Assembly (NCBI RefSeq): GCF_026210795.1
Contig: NC_089444.1
Location: forward strand, 3,152,501-3,216,500
From: Rhizophagus irregularis
Lineage: Eukaryota > Glomeromycota > Glomeromycetes > Glomerales > Glomeraceae
Reading direction: 5' to 3'
DNA length: 64,000 nt
The notes below the pieces were generated by a model, which saw only the letters and a program-made list of their open reading frames with translations, was not told the origin of the DNA and ran no database searches. Below are positions 1 through 12,200 of the stretch, piece after piece. Each line of letters starts with the position of its first letter. Positions within the stretch are counted from its first letter, which is position 1. The position numbers and the translations under genes were made by a program.

Positions 1-958
1 ATAGCTCCAATAATGGTAGGATTATTAGTTGCAGTGACTCTGGGCATTTATGTCCAGTCGCCTTTAATCACAACTAAATTCATTAATGTTGGGTTGGAAA
101 TGTCGAAAGTTTTCATTTCATTGATTGCTCGCTGATCTAAGAATTTGGTTTTCACTGCTTAGATTAGTTTTCGCTGCTAGTAAACTAAATTAAACTAAAT
201 TTAATAATGTAACAAACACTTGTAATGTCGCTAGTCGCTACATATAATTGATTACATAATTTTTATTTGAAATTATCTTCTTTATTCAGTGAGTTTTGGT
301 TAAGTATTTTTATTTCAATACAGAATCTCAAAAATCTAATTTGAAGAAAATGCACCATCTGCTCCTCAGCTTAGGTGAGCATACGGGCTGCGTACCATCT
401 ACATCTCAGGTAAGTACTCCGCCTATACCTCAAACTTCAAAAACATCCAAAATTTCTCCTTACTTCCTGAAAGTAACTATCAAAAGGGAAGTATAAACGC
501 CAAAAAGTTATTAATTTATTATTATCAATTCAAGAAAGTGCGTTACTTAGAACTAAGTTATTTTAATATATATCTCAACATGTTTAAATCTAAAGTTCGG
601 CATAGATAAGGAAGGTGAACATCAAGTGAATATATTTGGTTCCGTAATCTCTATATATGCAGAAAGAAGTATGGGTGTTTGCATGACGAATGATGGATTG
701 AGTTAAAGAAATAAAGACTATCATATACTTTGCGATGAAATCAAAAAACCTGGAATCTCAAAAATTGTATTCCGAATCAAGTCCGGATAACTTAAAAGTT
801 TTCCATCAAAAGTATAGCAGTAGTGGCATGCCTATACATCATTTACAAAGCAACATCATATACTAACTAATAGAATATCTTATCAAAAAAAATCCGACTC
901 ACCGATTTCCAATTTTTTTTTTTAAATTACGTTAAGCATATCATTTTATAAACTGCAG
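1..958. other. 5' window edge, no gene recognised
   Basis: AT-rich sequence. A 66-codon open frame at 296-496 begins with TTG, crosses a possible splice donor (CAG/GTAAGT near 408) and has no recognisable domain, so I do not call it. Earlier exons of the gene fragment at 959-1376 could lie here, but none can be placed. Confidence 0.4.
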
Positions 959-1376
959 ATGAACTTAAATATGCTCAAGAGGAAACGGAAGGTAGATGAA
1001 AACTTCGACTCAGAGTATGGGTATGTTTATGGTATCGTCATGACAGGTAAGATTTGCTCCGGCATGATTTTCCCCTCCTTTGAAGCATTAGCTTCTGCGA
1101 GAAATAAAAAAACATAAATATATTTTTTTCATTGCTAACTGATATCCCAAAATCTCTGATTGAGGATTTTTTATGCAAACAGCAACCGATTGGTATTTAA
1201 TCCCGCATAGCATCGAGGCCATCTACTATACAATCAAGGCTGAATATCGAATCTCACTAACAGAAGACGCCATCAAAGATCCAACTGACTTGTGCAAGAA
1301 CGTGAAGAGGATTTTAAGGGTTATAGTAGGCTTGTTAAAGGATAGGGTAAAAGCTAGTGAGGAACCCGCCGTGTAG
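959..1376 (+). CDS. two-exon gene end, conserved AMF hypothetical (partial or remnant)
   Basis: Two exons, 959-1046 and 1183-1376, join in frame across a GT-AG intron (ACAG/GTAAGA to AACAG/CAACC) and stop at TAG 1374-1376. The junction reads YGIVMT-ATDWYLI. From memory, the block 'YGIV.T..TDWYF ... ISLT ... LRKNVKR..EVIVGLLKDR' is the C-terminus of a repeat-rich hypothetical family common in Rhizophagus; here the end reads VKRILRVIVGLLKDR. A basic stretch KRKRK sits near the N-terminus of the first exon and could be a nuclear localisation signal. The ATG at 959 directly follows a good acceptor (CTGCAG), so exon 1 may be an internal exon of a longer gene or a truncated copy. No enzymatic function can be assigned. 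Confidence 0.5.
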
Positions 1377-2491
1377 AAGGGTCTGAAGAGATAATCAAGA
1401 AAAAATAAGCATGTATAGTAGCATAGTAAAATTCTTCATGTATCACGGGCAAAGTCCCCCGAACCTTTGTATTTATTTTACTTCTTACTTCTATTATCTG
1501 TAACGGGCGTAAATGACCCGATTTGTATTTATTTTTTATCTTGTTATCTGTATTAATATAACATTATTTTTACGATCATATACTCGAAAACACGCACACG
1601 CGTTTTAAAAATCAAAATAAAGCTTAAATGGATAGCGGGTGTATAAAGCATAAAATATGCCTGCCCGCCCCTAGACGTTTAAGAGTTAGTCTTTCAGCCT
1701 TACGATCAATCCAAGCTAACATGTTGATAATTAGTGATATTATTCGCTAATTTTTAATGCCTCACTTTTAAGAATAACCTTACGATCCAGCCTCATAATA
1801 TAATTAGTTGTAAATACGATCACAATTAATAAATGACGCAAAGATATAGATAATAGATTGTTAAATGATCATACACTAAACTACAAAATATAACTTTAAA
1901 CTGATTTTTATGTCATTGAGCGTATTTTAGTTTATTATGTTCAAATCGGTCTTTTATAGACAAAAAATGATATTCTTTAATTTAGAATTTTGATGAAAAT
2001 TAAATCATTCATATATCTTTAAAAATAAAATAAATTAGCTATTGTCATCACGATCTTATTAGCAGCTTACAGATATGAATTTGTGACGTACATAATTAAA
2101 TATGATTTAAAGTTTACATTCATATGAAATCACACAATTTTTTTTTTAATTTTTCAAGTCTGAATATTGTTAAAAAGATAAATTAATGAATTAATCACAA
2201 TTTCATACTTCACAATATATGTACATGTACTATAATGTATTTCACGTGGAATTATGAAAATTTGCTTAACGTTAAATGTTCAAAATGTTTGGTCAAAATG
2301 TTTAAAAAATAAATACAGCGTTATGTTATAAAAATTTGGAAAAGATTACACGAAAATTTACTTTCTTTGAAAATTTCCGATTCTTGAGAATTTCATTAAA
2401 AGGAATAAAATAATTAAAAAAAAAAAATAATTTAGTTATGCAGTTAACTATAAATTTTATAAATCCATAAATTCATTATCCGATTTAGGCC
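1377..2491. other. intergenic, no gene seen
   Basis: AT-rich intergenic DNA without a convincing open frame. Two short related motifs, 'cgggcaaagtccccc' near 1446 and 'cgggcgtaaatgacccg' near 1503, look like degenerate repeats of unknown origin. Confidence 0.5.
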
Positions 2492-2500
2492 GTTCTCTTC

Positions 2501-2922
2501 GCATCCCTTTTTTGTGTGCCAGGTTCGTGGCGCAGCCAGCAGATTGTGGCGCAACGAAAATCATAATTTTTTAATGACATATAACTTCAAAAATTACTAG
2601 ATAGTTGTAATTTTGGCTGCTCTTCAAGTTTACTTAGAGCGACAAACGCGATTTTAAATATCATTATTGACTTATTTAACAAAAATTTTTCTTTCACGAA
2701 ATCCATTTTGGAAACGATCGACAAAGACGGTAGAATCAATCAATTATATGTAAAGTCAAAATCGGCATTCATAACCTTCCTCCGAATCCTAATTAAACTT
2801 GCAGAGCAGGTGAAATTACATCTAAAATATAAGTTTAAAAACTTTATGTCGAAGAAAAAATCCTTAATGATGTTTTTTAAAAATTTTCTGCGCCACGAAC
2901 CTGGCACACAAAAAAGGGATGC
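2501..2922. mobile_element. Mutator-like MITE copy 1 (422 bp, 9-bp TSD)
   Basis: The ends are inverted repeats of about 34 bp, starting gcatcccttttttgtgtgcc on the left and ending with its complement at 2922. The 9-bp direct repeat gttctcttc flanks it (2492-2500 and 2923-2931), as expected for Mutator-superfamily insertions. The interior is itself roughly palindromic: ctgctcttcaagtttactta on the left, and taattaaacttgcagagcag on the right. No transposase is encoded. The short frames inside (2708-2974 and its antisense) are products of the repeat. A second copy lies at 40377-40809. Confidence 0.88.
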
Positions 2923-2931
2923 GTTCTCTTC

Positions 2932-4756
2932 AAATGGTGATGTCATTTACTCAAAGTATCACGGAGATCAATAGAATTGTAAGCCTGTCATTGAGCAACA
3001 TGATTTTTTTTTTTATTTTTATTTATTTTAGTATTTATTTATTTTTTTATGATAAAGATAACTTGAGTAAAAATTAAAAAGCAATACATATTTGTATCAT
3101 ATTCTCTATTATTTATTTTAAAAATTTCTTGTATTAAAAACAAAATAATAATTTTTTTATATTGAAAAAAATCTTAGAACTCATTTTTATTGTACTAAAA
3201 AAAAAATAAAATAATAGAATTTTTTTTATTTATTAATTTTTTTTGTGAAATTAATGTATTTTTTAATAAAGAAAAAATAATCTAAGAATTTTTTTTTTAT
3301 CATATAATTGTCTGAGACCTTTTTACGTCAGAAATCAAATTTTTGTTCATATAAATTTTAACTACCGAATTTAAAATTATTCTTTATTATATTATTTCTT
3401 TTAAAAAATTAGTAATCCAAAGTAGTAATATGATTTTGATCATACGTCTTATAACGATCACAATTTAATTTTTCAAAAAAAAATAAATTAAAAACGAATT
3501 TTTTATTAAGGTAAACAAATTTCTTTTACAAAAATTAATGCATTTAATATTATTAATTATTAAAAAATTTTTTTTATTTTTTAGTTTTTCATTGAAATAA
3601 TAATTGTTTAAAATCTTTTTTTCATCGTAAATGGATTTTTCTGTTTTTTTAAATGATTCGTATAATTAAAAAATAAATTATTATAAAAAAAAAAATGATA
3701 AAATCGTTTCTAATTATGCAAAATAAATCCAAATACTATTGATATAAGCTAAAGTAATCAAAATAAAATTGTAACAATATTATTAAAAATTCAATTTATT
3801 TTTCTTGATGATTTTAATAATGAGCAAATCAATAGTGAAAATTGAAGGTCCATTTTGGAATGGTCAGGATTTAAATTTTGTAGGTTTGAATTTCTTAATA
3901 TTATTTGTATAGTTATAGTTATATATCATTTATTATTTATAACAATAACAATATAAATATTCATTATTATTACTATTTTTATTATCAAGATGTTTCCTCA
4001 TATGGAGCTATTTAAAAAATTAACTTGTTTATATAAATAATTAAACTCGCAATGCTTTCATTAAAGCTTTGTGCGACTAAACCAAATTGTGAAACGTAAC
4101 TAATTGTGAAACCAAAGTTATTTTTACTTGCATGGTTACAACAAACAAAACGCCCAACAACGTACAAAAACTAATTAAGGAATATTGTATCACAAAAAAT
4201 TCAAAAATTCATATGTGGCTAACTTAAATTGATAAAATCAAATAAAATTTTTCTAACTTTAATCCGTAAAAAATGAACCAATAGAATGAAATTATCGTAC
4301 GTTTAAAGTCCGATTTTGACGAATATGTAGATTTCTTTAGTTATCGTATTTATTACATTTTTGTTCCGAGAAATGATACCATATAATTATAAATTCAAAA
4401 TATTCAAAATATTTTAATCAATATTATAATAAAATAGTATAATAAAAATAACTGCTTTCATAACGTAAAAAGATTATACAAGACCCTTTTTATTACTAAT
4501 ATTACTAAAAAAGGAGAACGGCTGGAAAACACTTAAATTCTCTTACACTAACAGTTGTATTGATAAGAAATTGACAAAAAAATTTTTTTTTTTTACACTT
4601 TAACCAATAGAAATGCTAAAATAATTAAATTTTTTATTTTATTTTATTTTTTTTTTGCCATTTAAATCGATGTTATCAGTGATCATAAGACATTAGACCA
4701 ATCATTTTCCATTTTTATATTAAATTTCAAAATTCACGCTCATTTTTATAAAAATT
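2932..4756. other. low-complexity AT-rich spacer
   Basis: Very high A+T with homopolymer runs of A and T. No open frame, RNA gene or mobile element end could be supported. Confidence 0.55.
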
Positions 4757-5745
4757 AGTATGTACATGGTAAATAAAAAACCAAATTGATAAAAGTATTG
4801 TTTTAAGTTAAAATTTAATTAATTTAATGGTGCGGACATACTTAATATCATCTTGCCGATCATTTTTAGATCACGTATAGCAATTTATTTAAAATGATGA
4901 ATGTTTTTAAATAACAGTAAAATATTAGTAAAAATGTTATGAAAATCATTATAAAAACCCATTTAAACATATTATTATTATTATAACAAATTATATTAAA
5001 ATTACATCAATGAAAGTAAATATATTATATACTGTATATATGATGATGATAGTGAATACGTGTGAGCGAAACTTGAAACTTTGCATAAATATTCCCTATC
5101 TATAGTAATAATAATACAGTAATCCGTTCCATAGTACAAGTTATTTATTATCGGAGAATTTTATGAATTAATATGAAATTAATAAGTTATACCATAAAAT
5201 TAATAAATTAATGCCACAAATTAATATACAAATTGTGGATTCCATTAAATTTCTAAATTTTTGCTGAGAAATTAATGATATGAAATTTATAAATGATGCT
5301 AAATCACCATTTATATCGGAATAATATTTCGATTTTTGCAAAAAAATATATATCACGTTTTTGGAATAATGCTAGCTTGTAGAAAAAATAGACAACTTTT
5401 CTTATGTGACAAGTGACAACGTCAATGAAATGATCGGCAAATTCGTGATGATATAGAGATATCGCCCAAGATCTATAAAATTTAAGTAAAAAATTATTAT
5501 AAATTAATAAAAATAAGCAAGTTTTATTACTTTATATATTAGCTGTATATTAACAACTATGAAATAATACCTACTTTATTTAATTTTCAACAGTTAAATA
5601 TAAATATTTAATTATTGATAAAAAAAATCAATATAAATTGAATATTTCACATAAATGTATATTGACTCAAGTAAAAGAGGCCAGAGATTTAGAGTTAGGG
5701 TGATTTTATTATAATTCTAATGTCGTGACTTTGTTATCCAATATT

Positions 5746-5934
5746 CCCTGTAAAAAATCTGATCCGTGTTTTATCTTTCCATGCTTTTTCCGTGAATGTA
5801 TCATTTTCATGGAATTTATCATGGAAATTTTCATCTTGCTAACACAGATATCCGTGAACGTATCATTTTCACGGAATTTTTACGGAAGACACGGAGAAAT
5901 AATGGAAATATTCGGATAAAAATTTTTTATAGGG
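5746..5934. mobile_element. MITE with CCCTATAAAAAAT-type ends, 3-bp TSD
   Basis: The element starts ccctgtaaaaaatctgatcc and ends with the approximate complement (cggataaaaattttttatag then gg), flanked by ATT on both sides. The other arm of the inverted duplication lacks it: around 30512 the sequence runs straight through as an empty site. The interior carries repeated 'ttccgtgaa..atcattttcatgg' motifs and internal palindromes. The open frame at 5725-5919 is only repeat sequence. Related copies: 54613-54736 and a single end near 45690. Confidence 0.8.
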
Positions 5935-6217
5935 ATTTCAATGTGATTTAAGTGAGATTTTTCAAAAGTTAATTACAAACACATATTATGCACGATGTAT
6001 ATTATTATTAAATTTGCATGAAGAACTACAAAAAATTTAACCAGAAAATTTTTGTTTCGAGTAATTCTTGTGGAATGATCGACATCGAAATTACGTAATG
6101 CTTACATAAGTAATTATATTAATTATGCAAATTTTTGTGTTACCTATCACTTGTACGTTACATAATTTATTATAAATAAGATTTTTATTTGAAAAAAATT
6201 CTGAGCTTTTGAAAACA

Positions 6218-9200
6218 ATGTCTTCCCAAAATATACCTTTGACAGAAAATAATATTCTGGAATATTTAGAAATTAATTTTACTGAATGGACTAGTGGAAA
6301 TGAAAAACTTGATGATTTCATCCAAGAAAGGCAATTAAAAATTAATAACAGTGATGACATAGTGTTTGAATGGATATCATACAACCAGTTTAATGAAATT
6401 AAAGAGACAGGCAAGAATGATCTTATAACAGTATATTCAGCAATATGGAAGGATGGTCCATTATACAAAAAGGATGAACAGAGGTTACAGAGCAATTATG
6501 CAAGAGATTCAAATAAAAAAGTTGCATTAAAATATTTACATAATTCACAAGAATCCATTGATTCTTTAATAAATAAGGTATAAAATTTCTTCAAATATTA
6601 AATACTTTTTAATTAATATATTTACAATCTCTTTTGTTTGTATTTAGGCTAAAAAATTTCCAGCAAATCATAAAGCATTTCAAGTATTGTATGGAATATC
6701 TCAAAATCCAGATACAGGAGATTATATTTTTATTCTTATGTGGACAAGTGGAAATGAAAAAATTGATGATTTCATTCAAGAAAAGCAATTAGAAGTTATT
6801 TATTATGATGATATAGTGCTTGAATGGATACCATACAATCAGTTTAATGAAATTAAGGAGACAGACAAAAATGGTCTTATAACAGTATATTCAGCAATAT
6901 GGAAGGATGGTCCATTATATAGGATTAATGTATGGGATAAAAATTATACAAGGGATTCAAATAAAAAAGTTGCATTAAAATGTTTACATAATTCACAAGA
7001 ATCCATTGATTCTTTAATAAATAAGGTATTAAATTTCTTAAAATATTTAAATACTTTTTTTAGTTAATATATTATTATACTTACACTTTCTTTTATTTGT
7101 AATTAGGCTAAAAAATATCCAATAAAACATAATGCATTTCAAGTATTGTATGGAATATCTCAAAATCCAAATACAGGAGAATATATTTTTGTACAAAATA
7201 ATTATATATGGACAAGTGGAAATGAAAAAATTGATGATTTCATTCAAGAAAAGCAATTAGAAGTTATTAATTATGATGATATAGTGCCTGAATGGATTCC
7301 ATACAATCAGTTTAATGAAATTAAGGAGACAGGAAAAAATGGTCTTATAACAGTATATTCAGCAATATGGAAGGATGGTCCATTGCACAAGTTGTTGAAT
7401 GATTATGTTGATGATGATGGTATTGATTATACGAGAGATTCAAATAAAAAAGTTGCATTAAAATGCTTACATAATTCACAAAAATCTATTGATTCTTTAA
7501 TAAATGAGGTATGAAATTTCTTAAAATATTTGAATATTTATCTTTTTAATTAGTATATTCACAATCTCTTTTATTTATAATTACTAGGCTAAAAAATATC
7601 CAATAAAACATAAAGCATTTCAAGTATTGTATGGAATATCTCAAAATCCAGATACAGGAGATTATATTTTTGTTCAAAATATTTATATATGGGCAAGTGG
7701 AAATGAAAAAATTGATGATTTCATTCAAGAAAAGCAATTAGAAGTTATTAATTATGATGATATAGTGCCTGAATGGATTCCATACAATCAGTTTAATAAA
7801 ATTAAGGAGACAGGAAAAAATGGTCTTATAACAGTATATTCAGCAATATGGAAGGATGGTCCATTGCACAAGTTGTTGAATGATTATGTTGATGATGATG
7901 GTATTGATTATACGAGAGATTCAAATAAAAAAGTTGCATTAAAATGCTTACATAATTCACAAAAATCTATTGATTCTTTAATAAATGAGGTATGAAATTT
8001 CTTAAAATGTTTAAATTCTTTTTTTAGTTAATATACTTACAATTTCTTTTATTTGTATTTAGGCTAAAAAATATCCAATAAAATATAAAGCATTTCAAGC
8101 ATTGTATGGAATATCTCAAAATCCATATACAGAAGATTATATTTTTGTTCAAAGCTATACTATAGTAAATTTAACAAATTCAATTAGTGAAAATAAAATA
8201 GTTAATGATTTCATTCAAGAAAGGCAATTAGAAATTACTGACTATGATGATACAGTGCTTGAATGGATACCATACAATCAGTTTAATGAAATTAAGGAGA
8301 CAGGAAAAAATGGTCTTATAACAGTATATTCAGCAATATGGGAGGATGGTCCATTATATAAGGTATATAGTTGGAGTGGTTATACAAGAGACTCACATAA
8401 AAAAGTTGCACTAAAATATTTACATAATTCACAAAAATCTATTGATTCTTTAATAAATGAGGTATGAAATTTCTTAAAATGTTTAAATTCTTTTTTTAGT
8501 TAATATACTTACAATTTCTTTTATTTGTATTTAGGCTAAAAAATATCCAATAAAATATAAAGCATTTCAAGCATTGTATGGAATATCTCAAAATTTATAT
8601 ACAGAAGATTATATTTTTGTTCAAAGTTATTCTATAAACTTATCTAATTGGATCAGTGGAAATGAAAAAATTGATAATTTCATTCAAGAAAAGCAATTAG
8701 AATCTATTAATTATAATGATGTAGTGTTTGAATGGATACCATACAATCAGTTTAATGAAATTAAGGAAACAGGAAAAAATGGTTTTATAACAGTATATTC
8801 AGCAATATGGAAGGATGGTCCATTATACAAAAAGGATGAACAGAGCAATTATGCAAGAGATTCAAATAAAAAAGTAGCATTAAAATATTTACATAATTCA
8901 CAAGAATCCATTGATTCTTTAATAAATAAGGTATGATATTACTTAAAATATTTAAATACTTTTTTTAGTTAATATACTGTATTACTTATAATTTCTTTTA
9001 TTTGCATTTAGGCTAAAAAATATCCAACAAAACATAAAGCATTTCAAGTATTATATGGAATATCTCAAAATCCAGATACAAGAGATTATATTTTTGTTCT
9101 TATGTGGACAAGTGGAAATGAAAAAATTGATGATTTCATTCAAGAAAAGCAATTAAAAATTAATAGCTATGAAGACATAGTGCTTGAATGGATACCATAC

Positions 9201-12200
9201 AATCAGTTTAATAAAATTAAGGAAACAGGAAAAAATAGTCTTATAACAGTTTATTCAGCAATATGGAAGGATGGTCCATTTTATTGGAATAGACAGAATA
9301 AAGAATATAAAAGAGATTCAAATAAAAAAGTTGCATTAAAATATTTACATAATTCACAAAAATCCATTGATTCTTTAATAAATGAGGTATGAAATTTCTT
9401 CAAAAATTTAATTACTTTTTTAATTAATATATTATTTACAGTCTCTTTTATTTCTATTTAGGTTAAAAAATACCCAACAAATCATAAAGTGCTTCAAGTA
9501 TTATATGGAATATCTCAAAATCCAAATACAAGAGATTATATTTTTGTTCAAAATAATTATATATGGACAAGTGGAAGTGAAAAAATTGATGATTTCATTC
9601 AAGAAAAGCAATCTAAAATTAATAGCCATGAAGACATAGTACTTGAATGGATACCATACAATCAGTTTAATAAAATTAAGGAAACAGGAAAAAATGGTTT
9701 TATAATAGTATATTCAGCAATATGGAAGGATGGTCCATTATATAAGAAGTATTGGTGGGATAAAAATTATACAAGAGATTCAAATAAAAAAGTTACATTA
9801 AAATGTTTACAAAATTCACAAAAATCCATTGATTCTTTAATAGCTGAGGTATGAAATTTCTTAAAATATTTAAATAATTTTTTTAATTAGTATATTTACG
9901 ATCAATCTCTTATTCATATTTAGGCTAAAAAATATCCAACAAATCATAAAGCATTTCAAGTATTGTATGGATTATCTCAAAATCAAGATACAGGAGAGTA
10001 TATTTTTGTTCTTATGTGGACAAGTGGAAGTGAAAAAATTGATGATTTCATTCAAGAAAAGCAATTAGAAGTTATTAATTATGATGATATAGTGCCTGAA
10101 TGGATTCCATACAATCAGTTTAATGAAATTAAGGAGACAGGAAAAAATGGTCTTATAGCAGTATATTCAGCAATATGGAAGGATGGTCCATTATACAAAA
10201 AGGATGAACAGAGCAATTATGCAAGAGATTCAAATAAAAAAGTTACATTAAAATGTTTACAAAATTCACAAAAATCCATTGATTCTTTAATAGCTGAGGT
10301 ATGAAATTTCTTAAAATATTTAAATAATTTTTTTAATTAGTATATTTACGATCAATCTCTTATTCATATTTAGGCTAAAAAATATCCAACAAATCATAAA
10401 GCATTTCAAGTATTGTATGGATTATCTCAAAATCAAGATACAGGAGAGTATATTTTTGTTCTTATGTGGACAAGTGGAAGTGAAAAAATTGATGATTTCA
10501 TTCAAGAAAGACAATTAAAAATTAGTAACCATGATAATATAGTGTTTGAATGGATACCATACATTCAGTTTAATGAAATTAAGGAGATAGGCAAAAATGG
10601 TCTTATAGCAGTATATTCAGCAATATGGAAGGATGGTCCATTACATAAGATTAATGTATGGGACGAAAATTATACAAGAGATCCAAATAAAAAAGTTACA
10701 TTAAAATGTTTACAAAATTCACAAAAATCCATTGATTCTTTAATAGCTGAGGTATGAAATTTATTCAAATATTTAATTACTTTTTTTAATTGGTATATTT
10801 ATGATCAATCTCTTATTTATATTTAGGCTAAAAAATATCCAACAAAACATAAAGAATTTCAAGTATTGTATGGAATATCTCAAAATCCAGATACAAATGA
10901 TTTTATTTTAGTTTTAAATAATCATTTCCAGAGAAGTGGAAATGAAAAAATTGATGATTTCATTCAAGAAAGGCAATTGATTATTAATAATTATGATGAT
11001 ATTGTGTTTGAATGGATATTATACAATCAGTTTAATAAAATTAAAGAAATAAGCAAAAATAGTCTTATAACAGCATATTCAGCAACATGGATTAATGGTC
11101 CGCTGTTTTATAGCTATAAGTATAGAAATTATACAAGAGATTCAAATAAAGAAGTTGTCTTAAAATATTTACACAGCTCACAAAATTCCATTAAATCCCT
11201 AATAAATGAGGTATGATATTTCTTTAAAATAATTAATATCTTTCTTTAATTGGTATGTTTACAATGTTTTTTATTTATACTTAGGCTAAAAAATATCCAT
11301 CAAAACATGAAACAATTCAAGCATTGTATGGAATTACTCAAAATCCAGATACAGGAATCTATCTTTTAGTTCAGAATAATCATAATGTATGGATAAGTGA
11401 AAATGAAAAAATTGATGATCTTATTCAAGAAATGCAATTAAAAATAAATAATTATAGTGACATAGTATTTGAATGGATACCATATAATCAGTTCAATAAT
11501 ACTAAGGAAGTAGGTAAAGGTGGCTTTGCTATAGTTTATTCTGCAAATTGGAAAAATGGTCCATTAGAATATGATGCAGATAAAAAAATATATAAAAGGA
11601 ATCCAAATAGAGTAATTGCCTTAAAATATTTGTATAATTCACAAAATATTAGTGATAAATTTTTAAATGAGGTATGAATTTCTTTTAAAATTGTTTATAA
11701 ATTCTTGAAACTTTAATTATGTAAATAATTATTTTTTATTATTTATAATTTTTATTAGGTTAAAAAATACTCAATAAATAAAACAAGCAATATTCTTAAT
11801 ATATATGGAATATCTCAAAATCCAGATACAAAAGAATATATTATGGTTCTCCAATATGCAAAAGAAGGCAACTTTAATCATTGGATAAATAAAAACTATG
11901 AATATTTTAATTGGAGAGATAAACTATCTGCATTGCTTAATATTATTAATGGTCTTAGAGAAATTCATCAAAAAAGTATAGTTCATCGTGATTTTCATAC
12001 TGGAAATATATTATTTTTAAGTGAGATATATAATTTTGGTAATTGTATATCAATTTCAGACATGGGATTATGTGGAGAGGTTGGTAATATAGATGAAAAT
12101 AAAATTTATGGAGTTATGCCTTATGTGGCTCCTGAAGTATTAAGAAGAAAGCCTTATATCCAAGAATCAGATATTTTTAGTTTTGGTATGGTAATGTATT

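Noticed and set aside
2708-2974. Open frames at 2708-2974 and 40419-40688 as a small conserved protein
   Set aside because: Both lie inside MITE copies with inverted ends. Similarity reflects the element, and the frame runs past the element end.
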